Shown here piece after piece: positions 35,876-44,231 of a stretch of 64,000 nt of DNA. The position numbers and the translations under genes were made by a program. The notes under the pieces were generated by a model. That model saw only the letters and a program-made list of their open reading frames with translations, was not told the DNA's origin and made no database searches. Numbering within the stretch: position 1 is the stretch's first letter; every line of letters begins with the position of its first letter. This DNA comes from Flexibacter flexilis DSM 6793. GTDB taxonomy: Bacteria > Bacteroidota > Bacteroidia > Cytophagales > Flexibacteraceae. Location: positions 131,854 to 195,853 of the forward strand of contig NZ_FOLE01000002.1 of NCBI RefSeq assembly GCF_900112255.1. The letters run 5' to 3'.

Positions 35876-35904
35876 GGGACGAAATGCCCGAATTTTGGGA
35901 CGAA
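35876..35904 (-). promoter_or_regulatory. Direct-repeat operator (LytTR-type geometry), copy 2
   Basis: TTCGTCCC twice on the minus strand with a 21-nt period, flanked as in copy 1 (33481-33509); the two 29-nt sites differ at only two positions (both in the spacer). Confidence 0.6.
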
Positions 35905-36156
35905 TAACAAAAAATTGAATTAATTTAAGTGTGATATATAATAGTAATAAGCGTTTTATTTACGAAAATCCCTTTCTGATGAAAAGAAATAAGTAGTTGA
36001 TTTTGGGAAGTGTAACTCGTAGTAAAGTGGCTATGTGGCCACGGCGTTAATAAAAATAGTGCGGATAAGGCTTAGTGTATGTAATAATAATTAAATTTGA
36101 GGCTTTAATTTAGACTGAAAAAAAACACATTGCTACCAAAAGTTACGAATATAGTC

Positions 36157-36186
36157 TTGATTTTCAGGCTTTAAAAACTACTTTTG
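36157..36186 (+). promoter_or_regulatory. Bacteroidota-type promoter of ruvA
   Basis: TTG at 36157-36159, 19 nt, then TACTTTTG at 36179-36186, ending 20 nt before the ruvA ATG. Confidence 0.68.
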
Positions 36187-36206
36187 TAGCCCACATCTCC
36201 ACAACC

Positions 36207-36809
36207 ATGATTGCTTATATAGACGGAAAACTTGTACATAAAGACCCTGCTTTTGTCATTATAGACGTGCACGGCGTAGGCTACCAACTCAAAATTTCGC
36301 TTAATACTTACGCTGCCCTCAAAGATTCGTCGGAGCGTTGTCGGTTGCACACCTATTTACACATCAAAGAAGATGCACACACATTGTACGGCTTTTTTGA
36401 TACGGACGAGAAAAAACTTTTTCTACACTTGATTTCCGTTTCGGGTATTGGGCCGGGTACGGCTTTGTTGGCACTTTCTTCTATGCCTGCCGTCGAGTTG
36501 CAACAGGCCATTGCCACCGAAAATTTGCGCGTGGTGCAGTCCATCAAAGGCATTGGCGCGAAAACCGCCCAACGCATGATATTGGAGTTGCGCGACAAAG
36601 TACGCAAAGAAGCCATTAGCCAATTTCCTGATATGCCTGATTTGGTTAGCGTTAGTGCGCACAATACGAGCCGCTCGGAGGCGTTATCTGCACTAGTTGC
36701 TTTGGGCATTGCCAAGCCTGCGGCCGAAAAAACATTGGATACTATCATCAAACGCGATGGTGCGGACTTGTCGGTAGAAGACCTTATCAAAAAGGCATTA
36801 AAGCAATAA
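36207..36809 (+). CDS. ruvA: Holliday junction branch migration protein RuvA
   Basis: 200 residues, the family length. RuvA tetramers bind Holliday junctions and load the RuvB motor. Domain I begins MIAYIDGKLVHKDPAFVIIDVHGVGYQ. Domain II has the helix-hairpin-helix segments FLHLISVSGIGPGTALLAL and IKGIGAKTAQRMILELRDK. The C-terminal RuvB-binding domain ends SEALSALVALGIAKPAAEKTLD. ruvB is not adjacent. sprA follows after 100 nt. Confidence 0.97.
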   Translation: MIAYIDGKLVHKDPAFVIIDVHGVGYQLKISLNTYAALKDSSERCRLHTYLHIKEDAHTLYGFFDTDEKKLFLHLISVSGIGPGTALLALSSMPAVELQQAIATENLRVVQSIKGIGAKTAQRMILELRDKVRKEAISQFPDMPDLVSVSAHNTSRSEALSALVALGIAKPAAEKTLDTIIKRDGADLSVEDLIKKALKQ

Positions 36810-36834
36810 TCAATACGCTGATTTTCAAGGATTT

Positions 36835-36842
36835 TATTTTTG
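36835..36842 (+). promoter_or_regulatory. -7 promoter element of sprA
   Basis: TATTTTTG matches TAnnTTTG, 67 nt upstream of the TTG start. No clear -33 TTG. Confidence 0.4.
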
Positions 36843-36909
36843 AAAAATCACGAAAAGCACACTTTATTATTTTGTTGGTTTTGAGTACAAACTTAAATCG
36901 CATTTTCGG

Positions 36910-39900
36910 TTGAAATCATTTCGTTATTTGCTGTTATTCTTAACATTTATTGGCCTTTCTTTGGGTTCGTGGGCAGAAACGCCCTCTTTTCAGATATTTC
37001 CTGAAGAAGAGGATTCTACTCGCAAAGACACAACTCAAAAATATGCGCCCAGTACGCGTCCTACTTATAAGCCTTCCGACCGTTTCGGCGACCCCTTTGC
37101 CAACCCGCAAAGCCATTCGCCGTTCCAATTGTCCGACCCTAATGTCCAGACCAAAGTAGAACTGGACTCGGCCACAGGCAAATATGTTATTTATGAAAAA
37201 GTCGGCAACTCGGATTATCGCCCCGTCTCGTCGATGACGCGCCGCGAGTACGACCGCTACCGCCTCCGCGAAGGCAACCGCGATTATATGCAAGCCAAAT
37301 CTGCGGGTTTGGATGCCAACGATGCCGTTGGGAGCAAAGGCCTTATCCCAAAAATTTATATCAACCCCATGTTTGACCGTATTTTTGGCGGTAACTACGT
37401 GGACATCAGGCCAAACGGCTCGGTAATGCTTGATTTTGGGGGGCAATGGCAACGCGTACAAAATCCATCGTTTCCGATTCGCCAACAGCGCAACGGCTCG
37501 TTTTTGTTCGACCAACAAATAAGTATGAACATCGTCGGCAAAATCGGGGAAAAGCTCAAAATCACGATTAACCAAGACACAAAAGCCAGCTTTGAATTTG
37601 AGAATAATATTCGCCTCGAATACACGGGCTACGACAACGAAATTATCCAAAAAATAGAATTGGGTAATGTGAGTTTGCCGATTAGTAGCAGTTTGATTAC
37701 GGGGGCACAAAATTTGTTTGGGGTAAAAACGCAATTGCAATTTGGCCGCCTCAAAATTACGTCGGTGGCTTCCACACAGCGCGGCAAAACTGACAAAATC
37801 ACGATCAAAGGCGGTGCACAAACCCGCGATATTTCTATTCGTGCCGACCAATATGAAAACAACCGCCACTTTTTCTTGTCGCAATTTTTCCGCAATCGCT
37901 ACGATGCTTCGCTCAAATCCTTGCCTGTCATTACTTCTGGCGTTACGGTTACGCGCGTGGAAGCTTACATTACCAACCGCGCCAGCAATACCCAAACGCT
38001 TCGTAACATTGTAGGTTTCTTGGATATGGGGGAAGGTTCGCCGCACCGTAGCACGTGGCAAGCCGCAGGGCAAGACAGCTTAAGGCCTGCCCAAAATGGC
38101 GCAAACTCGCTGTATAGCACTATTTTGGCAGATGCTAACCTACGCGACAATCCAAGCACGGCGTTAATTTCTGCGCCATATACACTTACGCAAGGTTCTG
38201 ATTTTGATGTAATTAGAGGTGCAAGAAGGCTCACCGAAAAAGACTTTAAATTTCATGCCCAACTCGGCTACATTAGCTTGAACACGCCTTTGCAATCGGA
38301 TGAAGTGTTGGCTGTTTCGTTTGAATATACTTACAATGGCGTGGTGTACAAAGTCGGTGAAATGACCGAAGATTATTCTACACTCGACGACAGCAAGCAC
38401 ATTTACTTGAAACTATTGCGTCCTGCACGTCTGCAAACCGATTTGCCTACATGGAAATTGTTGATGAAAAACATTTACTCGCTGGGCGCATCGCAAGTTT
38501 CTAAAGACAATTTTCAGTTGCGCGTCGTGTATCGCGACGACTCGTCGGGCGTGGACAATCCAAGTTTGCCGCGTGGCGTGAATCTTAAAGATATACCGTT
38601 GGTGAAAGTGTTTGGAGTAGATAAAATCAATCCTGTCAATGAGTTACAACCTGACGGTAACTACGATTTTATTGATGGCGTAACGATTGATGCTCAAAAT
38701 GGCCGCGTTATTTTCCCTGTCATTGAGCCTTTCGGCAGTTATTTGCAAAGCAAATTTGTAACAGGAGAAGAGGCCTTAATTAATCGCTATGTTTATTCCG
38801 AACTCTACAACCGCACACAATCCGACGCGCAGCAAATTGCCAGCAAATCCAAGTTTTATTTGATAGGCAAAACGCAGTCCAGCTCGTCGAGCGAAATCAC
38901 GCTGCCTGGTATCAACATTGCGCAAGGCTCTGTGGTGGTGATGGCGGGCATTACGCCTCTGGTCGAAAACCAACATTATACCGTAGATTATGATTTGGGG
39001 CGCGTGCGTATCATTGACCAAGGGATTTTAAGTTCAGGCCAAACCATTGAAATTCGTTACGAAAAAGCCGACTTGTTTGGTTTCCAACAACGTTCGTTCT
39101 TTGGTTCGCGCTGGGATTATACCGTAAATAAAAACTTTAACGTGGGCGGTACGCTTTTGTATTTGAACGAAAGGCCGCTTATTCGCCGCGTGAGTGTGGG
39201 CGACGAACCTACCAAAAATACAATGCTTGGTTTTGATGTCAATTACAAAACAGACTCAAGATTTTTGACTAAAATGGTGGACAAACTGCCTTTTATTCAA
39301 ACCAAAGAAACCTCAAACATTACACTTGCAGCAGAATATGCCCGCATCATTCCAGGTACGTCGCGCTTCGTAGATAAAACGGGTAGCGGCCTTTCGTACA
39401 TAGACGACTTTGAAGGAACGCGTACCACTTACGACCTGACACGCCAGCCTGTTTTGCACTGGAAATATTCGTCTGTGCCCGTTAGTATTCAGGGAAGTAA
39501 TACAAGTAATGGCTTAGATGTAAACTATCACCGTGCGCGTTTGGCGTGGTATAACATTGATAATGTTTTTTATAGACAAACAGGCACACTCAAGCCTAAA
39601 AACATTACAGCTAAAGACTTAGAAAATAACTATAGCCGTGCCGTTGGGCCTTTCGAGGTGTTTCCCAACAGGTCGGCCAGTGCTGTAAACCTCAACGAAG
39701 TAACTTTCGACATGGCTTTTTATCCTTCGGAAAGAGGCCAATACAACTACAATCCGAATCTTAATACAGATGGCACATTGCCCAACCCCGAACAAAGTTG
39801 GGGAGGTATTACGCGCCGCGTGAGTTCGGATACAGACTTTGACAATGCCAATATCGAGTACATCGAATTTTGGATGATGGATCCATTTTTGGAAGGTGAA

Positions 39901-42900
39901 AATGGCAACATCGAAGGCAATACGACAGCCGTAGGCCGTCAGGGTTCGTTAGTTTTTGACTTGGGTACTATTTCGGAAGATGCCTTGCCCGATGGCCGCC
40001 AATCGTTCGAGAACGGCTTGCCAACCGAAGGCCAACGCGCTGCCACTCAAACTACTACTTGGGCAAAAGTACCAGAGCAACAATGGCTTACGGGAGCTTT
40101 TGATAATGCAGCAGGAGCACGCCAAGCCCAAGACGTAGGCTTGGATGGTATGAGTAACACGGAAGAGGCCGAAACATTCCAATCGTTCCTAACGGGTGCG
40201 CAAAGTAAAGTAACGCCTGAGGTTTATGCACAAATCGCCGCCGACCCTTCAAACGATGATTTCCACTACCATTTAGGCGACGATTACGACCAAGCCGATG
40301 CCAAAATTTTACAACGTTACAAGCGTTTCAACAGCTTGCACGGCAACTCTCCCGAAAATTCAGGTTCATTTTATACGCCTGCTTCTACCAACTTGCCCGA
40401 CAACGAAGACATTAACGACGACCGCACCGTAAACAGCGAAAACGCTTATTATTCCTACAAAATCAATGTTAATCAAAACGATTTTACGGTAGGGAATAAC
40501 TACATCGTGGATATGTTGCAGCCAGCAGGTAAAGACAGCAAATGGTATTTGTTCCGTATCCCAGTGAAAGACCTCACGCACCCGAACGTATTGCCTAAAA
40601 CAGGTAATATTTCTGATTTTAAATCAATTCGCTATATGCGTATGTATATGACGGGCTTTAGCAAACCTGTAGTATTGCGTTTTGTACAGTTTCAGTTGGT
40701 GGCCAGCCAATGGCGCAAATATGTCGGCACGCTCAACACAGACGGTTCGGGTTCTGTAAATGAAGATGAATCGGCCTTTACGGTTTCTGCCGTGAACATC
40801 GAAGAAAACGGCTCGGACGCGAACGCAACCAAAGTGCCTTATCCGAAATGTTTCTTCCGCGACCGCGACGTAACTTCAAACGTCAATCGTCAACTCAACG
40901 AACAATCGCTTTCGCTTTGTGCCGAGCGCGTCAATGATGGAGAATCAAAAGCTGTTTACAAAAACATCAAAATGGACTTTTTGAACTACAAGCGTTTGCA
41001 AATGGACATTTCGGCTCAAACTTCCGACATCAAAACCAAAGACAGACAAGTGTCGGCGTTCGTGCGTTTGGGTACAGATTTCACCGACAACTATTACGAA
41101 ATCGAAATTCCACTGACGCTTACAGCCGTAGGCGTGCGTGCCACCGACCCCGATGTTTGTAGCAAAGTATTCCCTGATGTGAACAAATTAGATATTCATT
41201 TCTCGGATTTGTATAGAGCAAAACTGCTGCGCAATTCGTCTAAAGGCAACAATTTGGCCACTTCAGACCCTATCATTGTAGGCAATCAGATTATCACGGT
41301 GCGCGGTAACCCCGATTTGAGTACAGCCACTGCCGTCATGATTGGTATTCGTAACCCTGGAGGGCGTTCGGGCGGCGACCCCAACGACGACCAGTTGCCA
41401 AAGTCAGTTTGTATTTGGGTGAACGAGTTGCGCGTAAGTGAATTTGACAAAAATCAAGGCTGGGCTACCACTGGCCGCATGAGCGTAAAACTCGCAGATT
41501 TTGCCACTATTACGGCTTCTGGCAAATACAGTACCATTGGGTTTGGTTCTATCGAACAAAAGATTTCGGAACGTTCGCGTAGCAACGACGCTTCGTTTAG
41601 TACGTCGGCCAATGTTACGTTGGATAAATTTTTCCCAAAAAGTTTAGGGATTCGTTTGCCAATGTATGTGAGCTACGACTTCCAGAACAGCACACCAAAA
41701 TTTGACCCACTAAACCCAGATATTTTGTTGGAAAATTCGGTGGACGCGTATGGAGAACGAGGGGCAGAATACCGACGGCTCGTGCAAGACCGAAGCCAGC
41801 GAAAGAGCATTAACTTTACCAACGTCCAGAAAACTAAAGTAGGTGGCTCAGGCAAACAACATATTTATGATTTAGAAAACTTATCGTTTTCGTATGCCTA
41901 TTCCGAAACCAAGCGTAGCAGCTCAACCATTGCCGATTATACGCAATGGACGCGCAAATATGCGGTAGGTTATAACTTCAATAACAATGCAGGAACTTGG
42001 GAGCCATTCAAAAAATGGAAGCGTCTCAAATCGCCGTATTTGAAACTGATAAAAGATTTTAACTTCTCGTTTTTGCCAAATAGTTTGGCGTTCCGCGCCG
42101 ACCTCGACCGCGCCTTTACGCGCACGGCGTTGCGCAGTGCTACCAACGTTTTTGACTCGGTGGCTACCGCCCAATTCGAGAAAGCCTACACGCTTAACCG
42201 CACTTACGCATTGGGCTGGGCATTTACCAAAAGCCTGACTTTCAATTATACTGCCGACGTAAAATCGGTAATAGACGAACCTACGGGCAATATCGACAAT
42301 ACACCATTGCGGGCTGGTTCTACCAAAACGCGCCGCGATTCTGTACGTCAAAATTTGGAGAAGTTGGGTCGTATGAAAAACTTTAACCACCAGCTTCGCG
42401 CCAATTATCGCGTGCCACTGGACAAGTTGCCGCTTACCGATTGGCTTGGTGCAGACCTTACTTACACGGCGGGTTATACTTGGACGGCTTCCGCCGTTGG
42501 CATCGCCGATACGTTGGGTAACACCATCCAAAACAACCGCGACCGCAGTATAAATGGCCGTATTGATTTGCTCAAACTTTATAACAAAGTGAAGTTTTTG
42601 TCAAAAATCAACAACGAACAGCCCAAGAAAAAAGCCCCAAAAGTGGACGAGTCCAAACTTACACCACAAGAAAAGCTGAAATTGAAACAGAAAAAAGCAG
42701 CCGAAGATACCATCAAAAAGCCGCGTGAATTTAGGTTGCTCAAAGGCATAGCCCGCACGATTATGAGTGTTAAAAACATTAACTTCTCCTATTCGATTGC
42801 AGAAAATACGGTGTTGCCAGGGTATCGCCCGAATGTTACGTATTTGGGGATGAAAGATTTTGAAGCACCAACAGCGGGTTTTGTGTTCTGGGGCGACCAA

Positions 42901-44145
42901 GACCCAACGGTTCGTTTTACGGCAGCCGAAAAGGGTTGGTTAGGTACAAGTAAGGCTTTAAACCAAAGTTTTGCCCAAGCCCGTACCGAAAACTTTTCGG
43001 CGCGTGCCACGTTAGAGCCGTTGCGCGATTTCCGCTTGCAACTCGAAATGCGCCGCACTTCGTCGGCATCGTATCAAGAGGTTTTCCGCGATACATCGCT
43101 TTCGGGTGCACCTCAATACGCGTCGTTGAGTCCAAGCAGAACAGGTACTTATAGCATTTCATTTATTGCCATTCGCACAGCTTTTGCCAAGAGTAAAAAT
43201 GACGTGGAAAATCGTTCGCAAGTGTTCAAGGATTTTGAGCAAAACCGCATGATTATCAAAGAACGCCTCGACCAACTCAACGGCACAGCAGGTACATCGG
43301 CTTACGATACCAACTCGCAACACGTGCTTATTCCTGCGTTTATTGCGGCGTATGGTGGCAAAGATGCCAATAGTGTAAGTCTTTCGGCTTTCCCTGATAA
43401 TAAATTGTGGGGCTTAATTCCGATTCCGTTGCCTAACTGGCGCGTGGATTATGCGGGGCTTACGCGTATAGATTGGCTGGCCGACAAATTTTCTGCCATT
43501 AACCTAACACATAGTTATACGTCTAATTACACGGTAGCTAACTACACCAGTTCTTTGCAATACGGCACGGAGTATTTGGGAACGTTGAGCCAACTGGAAA
43601 ACACGAATGTAAGGCTGGATAAAACCAACTCAAGCGGCAATATCATACCGCTTTACAACATAGGTGCAGTGGCTATTTCTGAGAAATTTGCGCCATTTAT
43701 CGGTATTAATTTGCGCACAAAAGGCAAAACAACCTTTAAAATAGATTATAACCGCGAACGTACACTTACGCTCAATGTGTCTAACGCCCAGATTACGGAC
43801 ATCAGCAGCCGCGATATTACTTTTGGCGTAGGTTATCAAAAAGCTGGTTTCAAATTGCCGTTCAAATCGCAAGGCCGCAGCATTGTTTTGAAAAACGAAA
43901 TAACGATGCGTTGCGATGTAACCGTAAGGGAAACGATTGGTATTCAGCGTAAAATAGACCAAATCAATACTATTACGCAAGGCTTTATTGATTACCAAAT
44001 CAAACCAACCATCAATTATGTGGTAAATCAACGTCTCAACGTACAGGCCTACTTTGAACGCCAAGTAAACACGCCGCGTATTTCTACGTCTTACAAGCGA
44101 ACCAACACGCGTTTTGGTATTCAGTTAAGGTTTAGTTTGTCGTAG
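36910..44145 (+). CDS. sprA: SprA (Sov) outer-membrane translocon of the type IX secretion system
   Basis: 2411 residues, matching the giant SprA/Sov family, whose single chain forms a 36-strand barrel in the outer membrane through which T9SS cargo leaves. Translation must begin at TTG (36910): no ATG precedes the signal peptide MKSFRYLLLFLTFIGLSLGSWA in frame. Internal landmarks: IKITINQDTKASFEFENNIRLEYTG, FVDKTGSGLSYIDDFEGTRTTYDL and repeated aromatic beta-strands to the C-terminal RISTSYKRTNTRFGIQLRFSLS. It would export the sorting-domain proteins found elsewhere in the window and supports gliding in relatives. A strong terminator follows. Confidence 0.95.
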   Translation: MKSFRYLLLFLTFIGLSLGSWAETPSFQIFPEEEDSTRKDTTQKYAPSTRPTYKPSDRFGDPFANPQSHSPFQLSDPNVQTKVELDSATGKYVIYEKVGNSDYRPVSSMTRREYDRYRLREGNRDYMQAKSAGLDANDAVGSKGLIPKIYINPMFDRIFGGNYVDIRPNGSVMLDFGGQWQRVQNPSFPIRQQRNGSFLFDQQISMNIVGKIGEKLKITINQDTKASFEFENNIRLEYTGYDNEIIQKIELGNVSLPISSSLITGAQNLFGVKTQLQFGRLKITSVASTQRGKTDKITIKGGAQTRDISIRADQYENNRHFFLSQFFRNRYDASLKSLPVITSGVTVTRVEAYITNRASNTQTLRNIVGFLDMGEGSPHRSTWQAAGQDSLRPAQNGANSLYSTILADANLRDNPSTALISAPYTLTQGSDFDVIRGARRLTEKDFKFHAQLGYISLNTPLQSDEVLAVSFEYTYNGVVYKVGEMTEDYSTLDDSKHIYLKLLRPARLQTDLPTWKLLMKNIYSLGASQVSKDNFQLRVVYRDDSSGVDNPSLPRGVNLKDIPLVKVFGVDKINPVNELQPDGNYDFIDGVTIDAQNGRVIFPVIEPFGSYLQSKFVTGEEALINRYVYSELYNRTQSDAQQIASKSKFYLIGKTQSSSSSEITLPGINIAQGSVVVMAGITPLVENQHYTVDYDLGRVRIIDQGILSSGQTIEIRYEKADLFGFQQRSFFGSRWDYTVNKNFNVGGTLLYLNERPLIRRVSVGDEPTKNTMLGFDVNYKTDSRFLTKMVDKLPFIQTKETSNITLAAEYARIIPGTSRFVDKTGSGLSYIDDFEGTRTTYDLTRQPVLHWKYSSVPVSIQGSNTSNGLDVNYHRARLAWYNIDNVFYRQTGTLKPKNITAKDLENNYSRAVGPFEVFPNRSASAVNLNEVTFDMAFYPSERGQYNYNPNLNTDGTLPNPEQSWGGITRRVSSDTDFDNANIEYIEFWMMDPFLEGENGNIEGNTTAVGRQGSLVFDLGTISEDALPDGRQSFENGLPTEGQRAATQTTTWAKVPEQQWLTGAFDNAAGARQAQDVGLDGMSNTEEAETFQSFLTGAQSKVTPEVYAQIAADPSNDDFHYHLGDDYDQADAKILQRYKRFNSLHGNSPENSGSFYTPASTNLPDNEDINDDRTVNSENAYYSYKINVNQNDFTVGNNYIVDMLQPAGKDSKWYLFRIPVKDLTHPNVLPKTGNISDFKSIRYMRMYMTGFSKPVVLRFVQFQLVASQWRKYVGTLNTDGSGSVNEDESAFTVSAVNIEENGSDANATKVPYPKCFFRDRDVTSNVNRQLNEQSLSLCAERVNDGESKAVYKNIKMDFLNYKRLQMDISAQTSDIKTKDRQVSAFVRLGTDFTDNYYEIEIPLTLTAVGVRATDPDVCSKVFPDVNKLDIHFSDLYRAKLLRNSSKGNNLATSDPIIVGNQIITVRGNPDLSTATAVMIGIRNPGGRSGGDPNDDQLPKSVCIWVNELRVSEFDKNQGWATTGRMSVKLADFATITASGKYSTIGFGSIEQKISERSRSNDASFSTSANVTLDKFFPKSLGIRLPMYVSYDFQNSTPKFDPLNPDILLENSVDAYGERGAEYRRLVQDRSQRKSINFTNVQKTKVGGSGKQHIYDLENLSFSYAYSETKRSSSTIADYTQWTRKYAVGYNFNNNAGTWEPFKKWKRLKSPYLKLIKDFNFSFLPNSLAFRADLDRAFTRTALRSATNVFDSVATAQFEKAYTLNRTYALGWAFTKSLTFNYTADVKSVIDEPTGNIDNTPLRAGSTKTRRDSVRQNLEKLGRMKNFNHQLRANYRVPLDKLPLTDWLGADLTYTAGYTWTASAVGIADTLGNTIQNNRDRSINGRIDLLKLYNKVKFLSKINNEQPKKKAPKVDESKLTPQEKLKLKQKKAAEDTIKKPREFRLLKGIARTIMSVKNINFSYSIAENTVLPGYRPNVTYLGMKDFEAPTAGFVFWGDQDPTVRFTAAEKGWLGTSKALNQSFAQARTENFSARATLEPLRDFRLQLEMRRTSSASYQEVFRDTSLSGAPQYASLSPSRTGTYSISFIAIRTAFAKSKNDVENRSQVFKDFEQNRMIIKERLDQLNGTAGTSAYDTNSQHVLIPAFIAAYGGKDANSVSLSAFPDNKLWGLIPIPLPNWRVDYAGLTRIDWLADKFSAINLTHSYTSNYTVANYTSSLQYGTEYLGTLSQLENTNVRLDKTNSSGNIIPLYNIGAVAISEKFAPFIGINLRTKGKTTFKIDYNRERTLTLNVSNAQITDISSRDITFGVGYQKAGFKLPFKSQGRSIVLKNEITMRCDVTVRETIGIQRKIDQINTITQGFIDYQIKPTINYVVNQRLNVQAYFERQVNTPRISTSYKRTNTRFGIQLRFSLS

Positions 44146-44166
44146 GGCATTCCATAAATCATCTTC

Positions 44167-44204
44167 AAAACCTATAAGGCGTTTATCGTCTTATAGGTTT
44201 TTTT
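44167..44204 (+). terminator. Intrinsic terminator of sprA
   Basis: AAAACCTATAAG/CTTATAGGTTTT hairpin with a 7-T tail, 21 nt after the stop codon. Confidence 0.88.
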
Positions 44205-44231
44205 GTTTTCTAAAACATCTAACTTGCGGCC

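Larger units (their letters stand above)
35556..36206. other. Long regulatory intergenic region upstream of tail-fibre paralogue and ruvA
   Basis: A 651-nt AT-rich gap between divergent genes. Minus-strand elements: -7 box (35839-35846) and direct-repeat operator (35876-35904), giving a predicted leader of about 280 nt. A second CAAATATA (-7-like) is at 35744-35751. An inverted repeat ACTAATT/AATTAGT lies near 35640-35663. The ruvA promoter is at 36157-36186. No coding sequence is supported. Confidence 0.6.
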
